Shown: piece by piece, positions 1 to 9,168 of the stretch | Position numbering within the stretch: the first letter of the stretch is position 1 | Layout of the letters: every line of letters starts with the position of its first letter | DNA from: Larix sibirica | Taxonomy: Eukaryota; Streptophyta; Pinopsida; Pinales; Pinaceae | NCBI GenBank assembly: GCA_004151065.3 | Contig: NWUY0300007510.1 | Coordinates: 42,486-57,726 of the forward strand | Length of the DNA: 15,241 nucleotides | Reading direction: 5' to 3' | Position numbers and translations under genes: made by a program | Notes under the pieces: generated by a model | Databases searched by the model: none | Seen by the model: only the letters and a program-made list of their open reading frames with translations | What the model was told of the DNA's origin: nothing

Positions 1-400
1 ATGCCTTTTGGGTTGAAGAATGCACCTGCAGTCTTTTCAAGAGTTGTGATATCGACTTTCAAATAATTCCTTCACAAATTCCTAGAAGTGTACTTGGATG
101 ACTAGATAGTTTACAGTTTGTTCAAATACCATGTGGCACTAATCTAATTGATGATGGACCGTTTTTCCCAGATGCAAATTTCCTTGAACTTGCGGAAATG
201 CATTTTTTGCTTTCCTTTTGGAAATTTATTAGGACATATTGTTTGCCGCAATGGAGTCCTACTAGATCCCGCAAAGATCATTGTCTTTGTGAATCTTGTG
301 TCCCCTATTTCTATGAAGAAATTGTGATCCACTTTGGATCATACAGGATATTACAGATGGTTTATCTATAACTATGTCCCTATCACCGCTACTTTATAAG
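1..400 (+). pseudogene. Reverse transcriptase, C-terminal part (gypsy element 1)
   Basis: Frame 1 opens with MPFGLKNAPAVF, the conserved gypsy RT block before the catalytic site, and then gives VYLDD at 88-102, so both catalytic aspartates survive. A TAG stop follows YLDD directly, where a tryptophan-type codon (TGG to TAG) is likely in the ancestor. Downstream, LGHIVC with LLDPAKI (about 232-276) is the thumb/connection block, and HTGYYRWFI (about 340-369) is the usual link to RNase H. Further stops lie at 64-66, at about 145 and at 325-327. The reading stays in one frame over this stretch, so it has decayed mainly by point mutation. The N-terminal fingers and palm are outside the window. 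Confidence 0.85.
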
Positions 401-469
401 AAATATTGAGGAAGGCAGAAGTATTCAACTGGACCAAAGACTGTGAACATGATTTTACACTATTGAAAT

Positions 470-900
470 AAAAAATGGTCAACACTCCAATCCTTACATT
501 TCCTCACTGGGTAAAAGAATTACATGTACATTTCCTCCTTGGAGTTGTGTTAGCTCAACTAGGCAAAGGAAAAATATACCATCCTATTTACTTTGCTAAC
601 ATAAAGCTATCTCGGGATGAAGCAACTATATGACCACAAAAAGGTAAGAATTTGCAATGATTTATGCCTTGCAGAAGTTCCACCACTACTTGTTGGGAGG
701 ACATTTTAAGTTCTTAACAGATCATTCAAATATCAAGTACCTCGTAAATAAACATGTGTTAGAAGGCCAAATTTCCAAATGGTTGCTCTAATTTCAAGAA
801 TTATCTTTTGAAGTAATTGTCAAATTGGGAAAGTACAACCATGGACCTGATCATCTATCGCAACTAGAAACGTGTGAATCTAGAGAACCAATCGATGACT
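470..900 (+). pseudogene. RNase H domain (gypsy element 1)
   Basis: RNase H removes the RNA strand during reverse transcription. Frame 1 gives LHVHF then LLGVVLAQ (about 520-561) and HPIYFAN (about 580-600). A frameshift near 630-647 moves the reading to frame 3, which gives EFAMIYALQKFHHYLLGGHFKFLTDH (read from 648; quoted here only as the block from AMIYALQKF to FLTDH), then KYLVNK and finally GPDHLS near 844-860. The first catalytic aspartate normally stands between HVH and LGVVLAQ. Here the two blocks are nearly adjacent, so a short deletion appears to have removed it. A TAA falls inside the LLLFQE-type block at about 789. The domain is recognisable but inactive. Confidence 0.8.
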
Positions 901-961
901 AGTTACTTGATACAGCATTACTCTGAGTTAGTCCATTCCATACCACTTAGAAGAGATTTCC

Positions 962-2195
962 TTGTTTATGACAATAGGAAAGGCGCTAAATGACTTTACA
1001 GCAACTCAGAAGCGTCATCTGGTTGTATGCATTGTCAAATACCAATTGATTACGGAACAAATATACAAGTTGGGAACATATGTAATTTTATGTCATTGTA
1101 TACTGGATTATGACAGACAAGATATCTTGTGGGAATGCCATGCAGGTATTGCGAGTGGCCATGTTGGCGGAAAAGCAACTAGAAGGAAAATTTTGCAGGC
1201 AAGATGGTGGCCAATTGTGTTTAAGGATGCTAAAGACTACACCAGAGCATGCGATGTATGTCAATGATTTGGGAGGCCATCTCACCGAGACGAACTTTCA
1301 CTCCATCTAATCCATACCTTATATCCATTCGAGAAGTGGGTAGTTGATTTTATCAATCCCATCACCCCCCTACAAAGCACTCAAAATCCCGCTACATTAT
1401 TTCCACAACAAACCATTTGACCAAATGGGTTGAAGCAACGCCAATACAGGATTGCTTCACAGAAACAACAACCTAATTCATCTATGAGAACATCATTACT
1501 CGCTTTGGGTGCCCCAGAAGCCTCACAAGTGATCAAGGTATGCACTTCATAAACAACACCATCACGGCCTTGATAAACAATTTTTTATACAACATCGTAG
1601 AAGTAGTCTATATCACCCGCAAGCAAATGACACGATTGAAGCCTTCAACCAAATTTTGGAAACGATATTAACTAAGGTGTCTTGCGTAAATCGGGATGAT
1701 TGGGATGAAAGAGTTCCTGCGGTTTTATGGGCATACAAGACTACTACAAAGAAACTTCACAAGCAGATCCCATTCCAGCTAGTGTATGGAAGAGAAGCAG
1801 TAGCTCCTACCGAGTTTGTCATTCCCAACCTATACATTGTGCATGCAACTCACATGACCAAAGAAGAATCAGTTGCGGAAAGGCTAGTTGAATTAATGGA
1901 ACTAGAAGAGTCCTGCTTTTTAGTCGATTATCACGCAATAATGGAGAAAGAGAGACTGAAATCCTGGCATGAATGCCACATCAAGCATAAACACTTTACA
2001 AAGGGAAACCAAGTTCCACTATATGACAGCAAGTTCCTGAAGCACCCAGGCAAGCTTCAAATGCACTAGTTAGGACCATTTATTGTTGCAGAAGTCAAAT
2101 ATTCTGGGTTTGTCAAGCTTGCACAACTTGATGGTGTTCTAAAACAAGGATGGGAGAATGGCACATGCTTAAAGCCCTATAGTTTTGCTTGGTAA
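962..2195 (+). pseudogene. Integrase (gypsy element 1)
   Basis: The integrase inserts the element's cDNA into the host genome. The N-terminal zinc finger is intact in frame 2: HAGIASGH (from about 1139) supplies two histidines and CDVC (1252-1263) two cysteines. The core has D1 in VVDF (codon 1346-1348), D2 in SDQG (codon 1531-1533, frame 1) and E in DTIEAFN (codon 1638-1640, frame 3). D2 to E spans 107 nt, one base short of the 108 nt expected for the D-35-E spacing. A shift from frame 2 to frame 1 lies at the C run near 1365-1370. The longest clean part, frame 3 from 1656, covers WAYKTT, PFQLVYGREAV and KFLKHPGKLQMH. A TAG at 2067-2069 precedes LGPFIV and LKPYSF, which form the C-terminal GPF-type domain ending at the TAA 2193-2195. 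All three catalytic residues survive although the frame is broken. Confidence 0.88.
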
Positions 2196-2637
2196 TCCAT
2201 CAAGCCATCACTCCTATTACAAGGAGTGAATTAGGGTAGGAGTTAGTATTGAAATTTTGGTTTTGATTTGTTGTGTCGGTTTTGAGTTTTGCAGCAGTCA
2301 TATGTGTTTTGTGTCATTTTTCAAGTTTTGAATTATCTAGATCAGACCATTGTGGTCAGGGAACACAATATATTTAGTTTGCTTCCACAATGAAGGCACT
2401 GCGTTGCATTAACCAATTTCATTGCCATGTATTAAAGAGTCATTAAAGTCTAATTAAATCACATTAACCGTGGACCCATGTGAAATTATCACCAAAATTC
2501 TCACATTTAATGTTTGATCATTTCAAATCCCACTAGATCTGCCATTAATGAACCGTCTCATCCTCCCCTACTAGAACATTAAAACCAACCAAGTTCCACT
2601 CCACTAGTCACTTTTCACCTTTGAGAATTGAAGCACT
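2196..2637 (+). other. Spacer between integrase and downstream frame of element 1
   Basis: No coding stretch is recognisable. The sequence changes from T/G-rich (about 2230-2340) to an ordinary AT-rich composition with many stops in all plus frames. From its position it is probably the untranslated gap of element 1 between the end of pol and the next frame. It could also contain a lost splice site or promoter for that frame, but I see no clear signal. Confidence 0.4.
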
Positions 2638-4146
2638 ATGGAACTAGAGACTGTCGAAATTTGAGTAGCATGAGCCCAAAGCCATCACTCAACCTCCAGA
2701 GTCAATTTGTGTAGTAACGTCGAGCAGTCCAACAGGAAGCTGAGACTCAGATAGTTGACCAATCAACATACTCCATTGCTAGCGGACTTCCTTTACGTTC
2801 CTTACCCCCAGGTGCTACAATACCATATTTCCCAGGATATTTGACGTAACAATTATTGAGCATATCAGAAGCACTGTTGCAGAAGCCAAACACATATTAG
2901 TTTGGGCTAAGAATGAACACACCACCCTCCAATAGGTGTCATATGATGACACCCGAATCTAGTTGGCAGATGCGATCAAAGCTAAGAACCAAGAACATCA
3001 AGCTCGTATCGTTGCAAAAAACATGGTCACCGCCCTATGTGATCAGATGAGACAGATGTGGCCTAAAGTTCATTAGTATGTCTTTGTCGCACCCGAGGAA
3101 ATTTCATTAACTACACCGCACGAAAGTCTTCAAATCCTCTTCACATCTTGGGAACAATTGGAGATAGAAAGAGCATAACTATAGAAAGAGGTCACTACAA
3201 TCAAAATCCAAGGTGATGAGCAACATTTGCAATTGATGGCACAAGTGCCTACAATAATGTAGGAAGTCTCTAACACTCGCAGCCACTTGCAACATACAAC
3301 CCAACAAAGACAAAGAATTTTTTACTGCACTGAATGATTTGGTTGGAGTACTAACAAAGAAGTGATGACCAGTAGAAGTTTTGTGTGAGAAGCTAAGGCA
3401 ACTCAACAACGAAGCCAAGATGATCACAAACCCACTAGAACAATAGGAAAAGTACCAAGAAGCCTAATATGTCAATGATGAACTAGACCACCTTCATGAC
3501 CAACTGCTCGCCATAAAGAAAACTCTGCGAGAGTTAAAACAGTTGCACAATCAACATATGTCCGCTTACAACAATTGGATTAGTTTGTTGACATCGAGTG
3601 GCAACAGCTGCAGGAACAGAAGCCTACTACACCCAACACGGACAAGGCCCAAGCTTTAATAGTTGGCAGCAACATTTTGATGGGAAAATGGAAGACCAAA
3701 GTGGAATAATTTGAATCCTTCAGAAGTTGCACAATCAAATAAGTACCTGAGTTGGCTTCTTCGTTTGAAAAGTTAGGACTAGTAAATGCGCAAGCTTCAG
3801 GTATGCAACAGAGTTGACTTGAGGGCGAGTCAACGCTTGTGGTTGAGGCCAGTTGACTCCTTCATTTTTGGAAAGGACCATAATCATGGAAGACCACGTG
3901 AAAAATAAGGCGGAGGCTGCGGAAACAATTAGCAACCACAACCGTATCAGGTCCACCCCCGCGACCAAATAAAAAGCAAAAAGAAAGCGAGCGAAAAGGG
4001 AGATAGAGGATTCTAGGAGAGGAAGCAATGCAGAGCATACGGTCGAAGACATTCTCTCAGCCAAGTTTTGGGTTATGTATATGGGTCATGGAATTATGGG
4101 TTTTGATTATGTAGTTAGATCTACGATGGGTCGTTTTGCAAACTAA
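2638..4146 (+). pseudogene. Degenerate extra frame downstream of integrase (element 1)
   Basis: I do not recognise the product. From an ATG at 2638 the plus strand gives long protein-like pieces interrupted by stops and frame changes. The clearest piece runs in frame 3 from about 3381 to 3560 and is rich in Leu, Glu, Lys and Gln with heptad-like spacing (for example EKLRQLNNEAKM and ELDHLHDQLLAIKK), so a coiled coil is likely. Another frame near 3970-4023 gives a strongly basic block (KAKRKRAKRE), and the last open piece ends GRFAN at a TAA at 4144-4146. Some Tat-type plant gypsy elements are known to carry an extra frame in this place, and gag-like or accessory coiled-coil proteins are possible. 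The minus-strand open stretches here have no recognisable motif and look like shadows. Total length would be about 500 codons. Confidence 0.45.
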
Positions 4147-4559
4147 AGACTAAGGTCGTAGAGCCGTGTGAATGTATTGTATTGAATATCCATGAATGAA
4201 TATTATTGGGACCCTTTAATTTTTTGTGTATACGATGAAAGCTTATGCATTTTCTTTGATTTATACATGTTGTGTAACTCTGTTATAAGTATCTTTAAGT
4301 ATGCATGATGAATGCATGTTGCGGTATGGTGATTGAATAGACAGTTTCCTCGTATATCCGTGCAGTTAACCCTCCTCCCCATAAACAGGTCTAGCTTGTG
4401 CTTTGGGTCAGACCTTCTTCTTCGAGGGATTGAAAATGCTAGCACACTAGACTACAACGACCCCCTTATTGGCCCCTGTGCAAGAAGCTTGGTCTTAATT
4501 TTGCGCCAACAAGAAGAATTATGTGAATATTAAAATATGATAAAATATTTAATCTTTAA
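4147..4559 (+). repeat. Possible 3' LTR remnant of element 1
   Basis: This block follows the last open piece of element 1 and precedes the minus-strand element, which is where a 3' LTR would lie. It shows no coding similarity. The second half (about 4340-4510) is noticeably more GC-rich and pyrimidine-rich than its surroundings, as U5/R parts of plant LTRs can be. I found no partner copy in the window and cannot place TG...CA ends, a polypurine tract or target-site duplications, so the call rests on position and composition only. Confidence 0.25.
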
Positions 4560-5100
4560 TGGATTTAGTTTGGATTTAACAGTGTCCTCATAATCATCTT
4601 AGGTTGGGATTTGGGTTTTTGCATGTCTCAATTCTCGAATAGGGTTAGGGTTTTGTACCCTCTAGAATATTCTTGAAAGTGTACACATGACTAGCACCAC
4701 ATGTGTGAATAATTGAAGTTGATGTGGCATCCACTTGGTACCATAATGATCAACAAGACAAGTCAACTTGTGAGAGGGATAACTTCCTCATATGAACTCC
4801 AAATGAGGTGATCTTTATGCCATTGGAAATATCATGTTGTATGGAATAATGTTGAGACATTGGGAACTTTGTTCACAAACCTTTTTCCCAAAAAAGTGTC
4901 ATTGGATGCCTCAAATAGGCTTCAAAATTTTATAGATCCGAAATCACAAAAATAGGACATACCTCTAAAATGGGATTTACAAGCCAAAAAATCTATTTTT
5001 TCCACCCAATAAGTACCAAAATAGATGATAAATTATATTGTGATCCATTTTGAATCATACCTCCCCATTATTGGGATACTTTTGGTCTCCAAAATATTTT
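4560..5100 (-). repeat. Probable LTR / 3' flank of gypsy element 2
   Basis: On the minus strand this stretch lies directly 3' of the end of the element 2 integrase. It has no coding potential but holds several small palindromes: ACACATG/CATGTGT at 4683-4706 and ACAAGTCAACTTGT at 4758-4771. Short inverted motifs are common in LTR promoters and this is the expected place of the 3' LTR. No second copy exists in the window because the element's 5' half is missing, so boundaries cannot be set by comparison. Confidence 0.4.
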
Positions 5101-5109
5101 ATTAAAGGA

Positions 5110-5569
5110 GGTGAGGAAATTTTTCCTCTACCTTCTCCTTGGAATACCATTTGGGATTGCTTGGAAGTTTCCCTTTCAACCCAACTTATCATAGTTCATA
5201 CTACCCTCATTTGGTTGTTCTAGAATTCTTCTACAAAATGGTATTCTCTACTAACGCTGCCTAAAATTTGGGTGTTAAGTCCTCTATGGTAGGTAAGACT
5301 TGATCGTTGGTTTCCTCATTTAATATGGAAGGGTCATAAAGTTTAAGATTTTCCATATTCACTACTAAGTAAATACACATATTGCAGTAGAATAAGTCTA
5401 TAGGCATTATCACCTACCTTATCCAACACTTGAAGAGAACCATACCGCAAAGCCCTGATATTCTTATCAAAACCCTATAACCATTCTCTTTTCATATGCA
5501 ACCATACTCTATCTCCCACCTTGAATGTATTCTAAATTTTGTGTTGGTCATGTTGGACATTGTGATTTT
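5110..5569 (-). pseudogene. Integrase C-terminal domain (element 2)
   Basis: After the core the minus strand keeps protein-like wording with stops and shifts. QNTFKVGDRVWL (about 5535-5500) is the strand that precedes the GPY/F block. SGLRYGSLQVLDKVG (about 5455-5410) matches that block with GPF changed. ENLKLYDPSILNEETND (about 5350-5300) is the following conserved stretch. From about 5230 to 5110 the sequence is weaker (KQSQMVFQGEGRGK) and may be what remains of the C-terminal tail or a chromodomain end. No clear chromodomain aromatic cage can be pointed to. Confidence 0.6.
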
Positions 5570-6235
5570 CCCGTGACTTCTTCAATGTCCCATATACTTG
5601 AAAATGATCTTCCTAATCTTATCAATGATTTTTTCATCCCTTAGTGCTTCTCCTATGGTATCTTCCCTCGGTATTCCTTGATGTATGCATACAACAACTA
5701 AGGGTGAAGGTGGAAAATACCCAAAGCAAGTTTCAAAACGGGACTTATAAATAAAAGTGTAGACTTCTTTGTTATAAGAGTGTTGAATATATATCAAATT
5801 TACATCCAAACCCCTTGGATCCTTTTGTTTCTAACCCCTCTAAAAGTGATCATTGTCATGTTCACTATCTCTACCTACCCATCTATCTATAGATGGAAAT
5901 TTGTAGATCTCTTCAACTTGGTGACCATATTCTCTCAAAATGTGGTCCAAAAGGCATTGATAAATTTGGTATCTCTATATGAGATGATGTTCCTTGGTAT
6001 CCCAAATTGCACCCAAACCTTTTCAAAGAACACGTTTGTTGCATGTTATCCCTTTATGGTCTTTTTATGAGGCATGAGCATGCACATCTTGCTAAACATA
6101 TCAAATAACACAAATAGATATTCATGTCCCTTTTTGGATATTGACAAACCACCCACAAAATCCATGGAGATGCTCTCCCATGGTCTAGAAGGTATAATTA
6201 AGGGATGGTATAAACCATGTTTACTATTACTAGGC
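5570..6235 (-). pseudogene. Integrase catalytic core (element 2)
   Basis: In one minus-strand frame 6240-6060 reads GLYHPLIIPSRPWESISMDF followed by VGGLSISKKGHEYLFVLFD, giving the first catalytic aspartate in MDF. VWVQFGIP then SYRDTKF (about 5990-5960) gives the second, with SDRD changed to SYRD. DG*VEIVN (about 5890-5860) gives the glutamate, with a stop where family members have Gln. YIQHSYN and FETCFGYFPPSPL (5790-5700) close the core. Plus-strand open stretches at 5780-6070 and 6074-6271 are antisense shadows of this domain. Confidence 0.82.
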
Positions 6236-6520
6236 TTGTTGGCACAACATATGCATACTATAATAAATTGAGCTACATATTCCTAGATTTTGGGCCAATA
6301 CACATACCTTTATAAGTTGGAAAGTGTCTTCACAAAACCAGAATTCCCTAAAACTTTGGAAATGGAATACTCTCTCATAAGATACAATCTTTCACTTTTA
6401 GGAAGATAGATACTATCTTTCTTGTAGATGAATCCATCGTAGAGATGACAATCATCCTTGTTGTCACCTTCTTCTATGTGAACTTGGCCTTGTCCTTGTT
6501 TAAATAACTCCTTGAAGTCC
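6230..6520 (-). pseudogene. Integrase N-terminal zinc-finger region (element 2)
   Basis: Minus-strand reading gives DCHLYDGFIYKKDSIYLPK, then LMREYSISKVLGNSGFVKTL and RYVYWPK, ending in IVCICCANKPSN just before the core. The two cysteines of the HHCC finger are present (C-I-C-C region). In the block where family members have two histidines (EAH...GH) this copy reads EYS...GN, so both zinc-binding histidines appear to be lost. Stops fall after TLSNL and after WPKI. The finger would not fold. Confidence 0.7.
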
Positions 6521-6649
6521 TCATCTTCTATGCATGCCTCTTTTTATGCATCATGGGTGAAAGGATCCATGTGCATAAAATTACCCAAAGTTGTGATCTT
6601 GGATGTGGGTGGCCTTTAGAGCATGTCTATTAACATACTTGTTTTTCCC

Positions 6650-6985
6650 TTCTTATATTTGATGATACTAGATGATATTGTTGTAGAAACCCCATCCACT
6701 TGTAGTTTCTAGTTTGTTGAATCTTAATTTGGGTTTGGAAATATTTTAATGGCTAGTGATCAATTTGGATTATGGTCTCCTTTCCCATAAGAGAGTGCTT
6801 CCATTTCTTAAAAAAATTAACTTGAGAATAAAGTTCATTCTCATATGTAGGGAGATTCAAGACTTTGCCATCGAACATTTCAAAATGATAGCATATTGTC
6901 CTACCTCCTTGTATCAAGATCATTCCCATAGCATATCCACTTGAATCCATCTCCACTTTGAAGGAATTATACAAATTAATCAATG
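6650..6985 (-). pseudogene. RNase H domain (element 2)
   Basis: The minus-strand open stretch 6983-6753 is an RNase H domain. VEMDSSGYAMG carries the first catalytic aspartate, YENELYS the glutamate, and TIIQIDH the second aspartate, so the D-E-D set is still present. A stop immediately follows IQIDH, and the same frame then gives PLKYFQTQIKIQQTRNYKW and FLQQYHL, the normal C-terminal part. The apparent start methionine at 6983 lies within the domain linker and is not a real start. The piece survives because it happens to lack stops. Confidence 0.82.
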
Positions 6986-7039
6986 TGAGAACTAGTGTGA
7001 GAACTATTCCTTAACTAATATTTCATTTCATCTCTTCAA

Positions 7040-7285
7040 AATGGTTTTGTCAATTCTTTCCTGACTAGAATTATTGCCCCTAGTTTTTATGGCATGCAGG
7101 AGTGGTGTAACCGCAATTAAAAAGGATGTTATAAACTTATGTAGATATTATGCTACCCCCATAAAGCTCCTAACTTTAGTGACATTAGGAGTTGGTCACT
7201 TGATGATGGCCTCCATTTTTGTAAGGTCATGATCTTGAGTTTCCCTCCATCAATCACATATCCCAAATACACCAAGGATTGTTGN
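7040..7285 (-). pseudogene. Reverse transcriptase C-terminal end (element 2)
   Basis: Reading leftwards from 7285, the minus strand gives SLVYLGYVIDGGKLKI, the end of a gypsy RT domain (LGYVI-type block). A frameshift follows, and another frame gives KMEAII and TKVRSFMG-like wording, then YLHKFITSF (about 7100), which is the usual linker to RNase H. The catalytic YxDD part would lie to the right of 7285 and is missing. An N at 7285 sits exactly at the edge of the similarity. Confidence 0.7.
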
Positions 7286-8340
7286 TATTTTACATATATA
7301 TATATTAAAAATAAAATATTTATTAAAATATCATTTAATAAAATCAAAATATTGTTTGAAAATATTATTCTTCAATAAGACATCTCACATGAATAAAGTA
7401 CACCTAAAATCTTGACTAATATTATATAAAATTGACACACAAATGAGTGGAGTACACTCATTAAGTTAATATCATTTATCGGATTCTATTTGGTCAAGCA
7501 AATATAATTATAAAATAATTTTTAAATCTTCATTAATAACATTCAAGCCATTGACCAAAATCACTAAATAAGAAATTATTTTTATATTTGTGACTGAATT
7601 TATTAAAAAATATATATATAAAAAATAACCATAATATCATTAATTCTACTTAAAGATTTGTTGGGTTGATAGCTATATGTCGACTTGTCATTAAATTGCT
7701 TAAAGATTGGTTGGATTAATAGCTATATGTTGACTTGTCATTAAATTCCTTAAGGATTGGTTAGGTCGATAGCTACATGTTGACTTGTCAATAAATTGAA
7801 ATGAATATTAAAAACTAGGAGTTCCTTCAAACAAGACTACTTACTATTTTAAACATAATGTGAATTAAAATCATTAAACATTTCGAACTGTGAGAGGTAT
7901 TATATCATTATTTATTTATAATAAACACCATACATAAACTTCATATTATATATATACATATGATGCATATATTTAATTAACAATATTATTGAATCTTACT
8001 TCTATAGTAAACTAGCATTGTTAATCAAATTTAAAATGAAATAATGAAAATAAAATCTAGCAAAGTCCTAATTATAACAATGGATCTTAATGTATGTTTG
8101 CGGTAACATTAACAAAATACTTTCTCATCAAATGTAGGCATGGTAAGGTTGTTGTGTTTTTCTTATGAGGATTTTTAAAGTAGCAAATTTGAAAATGATG
8201 TTAAGAAGAGTAAATGTTTCTATAAGACTTTTCTTCCCTTCAATGAAACAAAGATATTACAGAGCCCCGATATGTTATATTTATGAAAGATGAATGTTTA
8301 CAGTGTATCTATATTAATATGAGGATGGATATTACCATTC
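7286..8340. other. AT-rich non-coding stretch
   Basis: Apart from the 50-bp tandem repeat at 7641-7799 this stretch holds no gene. It is dominated by A/T runs and short (TA)n tracts (about 7288-7305 and 7606-7620), and every frame is closed often. It begins where element 2 is cut off, so it may be the sequence into which element 2 inserted, or another transposon placed across it. Confidence 0.5.
7641..7799 (+). repeat. 50-bp tandem repeat, about three copies
   Basis: Three adjacent units start at 7651, 7701 and 7751, exactly 50 bp apart, with a partial lead-in from 7641 and a tail to about 7799. Each contains TAAAGATTGGTTG-type sequence, then AGCTATATGTTGACTTGTCA and AATAAATT-type sequence. 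The copies differ by a few substitutions and no obvious indels, which fits an old tandem duplication in non-coding DNA. The number of copies is too low for a satellite. Confidence 0.9.
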
Positions 8341-9168
8341 AAGCTAGGGTGCTTGTTGGGGGATGGAGAACAAAAACAAGAACCCACAGTTCACAAGCCA
8401 AACCAAATTGGCTAGTTGGCTACTGCATTAATATAATATAATGGTGGCTTTCCATTTTCCTAATTTTAAATCCTCAATAATGAAAAGTACATAGTGTTTG
8501 AAACTTAAATGAATTTACAAACTCAACCCACAAAAACAAGTGACAACAAAAAAATATACAAATGCCCAAAGAGTTGGTTAATCATATCATACCAACAAAA
8601 CACAACAATAAGGAAAGCAAAGCGGATGTAATGACTAATGTGGAGGAAAACAAGGGGGCTTCATACTAAGAATAATGAATGGTTCAACTTAATCTATTGA
8701 TAAAATAATAATCCAACCATTGATTTAACAAATATGAATTTAAAATGAGACCGTGATATACTACCTCTAACCAATGATATATAAAGCAAATTCACTGATA
8801 CTAAATCAAAGGTAAGATTTTGCATGGCCCAAAAAAACTTAAAAACAAAAAGCATTGATCTACAAACCAAAAAAAAACAATCTTAACCTACTTTTCCATA
8901 TATCTCTAGTTCTCCATTGGATTTATTTGCTTACATGCAAAGAAGGATATAATAAGAAATAATAGGCCCGTGGAAATGGCAAAACAAACTCCTAAAAAAC
9001 ATACCTTGATGCCTAAAGATATAAGGTGTCCTCAAAAATCTTAAAATGGGCATTCTCGATTAGAAAATAGACAAAGAATTAGATAGCATACTGCACCCAT
9101 TGAAATGATGTAGATTTTAGATTGTATAATATTACAAAACAAACACACACTAGCTCTCTAATTCTAGC
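8341..9168. other. Non-coding stretch without recognised features
   Basis: I see no gene, RNA or transposon protein motif here on either strand. The plus strand is A-rich (many AAAACAA-type tracts between about 8520 and 8900), which is equivalent to a T-rich minus strand. It lies 3' of the symporter pseudogene and of the unidentified minus-strand open stretch, so old 3' flanking sequence is possible but not shown. Confidence 0.4.

Larger units (their letters stand above)
1..4146 (+). mobile_element. Ty3/gypsy LTR retrotransposon remnant (element 1)
   Basis: This is a decayed Ty3/gypsy retrotransposon on the plus strand, cut by the left edge of the window inside the reverse transcriptase. Domains follow in the order RT, RNase H, integrase, which defines Ty3/gypsy as opposed to Ty1/copia. 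A second degenerate frame follows the integrase. Gag, protease and the 5' LTR would lie left of position 1. The pol reading passes through at least three frames (frame 1 to about 640, frame 3 to about 900, frame 2 to about 1367, frame 1 to about 1560, frame 3 to 2195) with many internal stops, so it cannot be autonomous. The integrase ends with a GPF-type domain and I see no chromodomain. Together with the extra downstream frame this suggests the Tat/Athila side of the family, but that lineage call is inference. Confidence 0.85.
5110..7285 (-). mobile_element. Ty3/gypsy retrotransposon remnant (element 2), 5'-truncated
   Basis: This is a second gypsy element, facing element 1. On the minus strand the order is reverse transcriptase tail (about 7285-7040), RNase H (about 6985-6650), integrase zinc finger (about 6400-6240), integrase core (about 6200-5700) and C-terminal domain (about 5560-5110). 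Its protein motifs differ from element 1 at every domain, so it is a distinct family and not an inverted copy. The wording of its integrase (PWESISMDFVGG, CCANKPSN) is typical of plant chromovirus-type gypsy elements. A C-terminal chromodomain is not clearly visible. Gag, protease, most of RT and the 5' LTR are absent: similarity stops at about 7285, next to an ambiguous base and the start of AT-rich DNA. Confidence 0.85.

Noticed and set aside
1088-1310. Additional open stretches over the integrase finger
   Set aside because: Other-frame shadows of the H2C2 finger, which is read in frame 2 at 962-1267.
3179-4064. Minus-strand open stretches, one with membrane-like leucine-rich sequence
   Set aside because: They are antisense to the degenerate extra frame of element 1. 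Their leucine/serine richness follows from the Gln/Glu/Lys/Arg-rich plus-strand codons.
4203-4533. Open stretches on both strands in the possible LTR
   Set aside because: They overlap each other on opposite strands, have no family resemblance, and lie in a region better explained as LTR or 3' non-coding DNA.
4640-4656. Telomere-like AGGGTTAGGGTTTT
   Set aside because: Only two imperfect units, and in the TTAGGG form instead of the plant TTTAGGG form. It is best read as chance sequence within a probable LTR.
5780-6271. Two plus-strand open stretches with hydrophobic sequence
   Set aside because: They lie antisense to the clearly recognisable integrase core of element 2 and have no motifs of their own.
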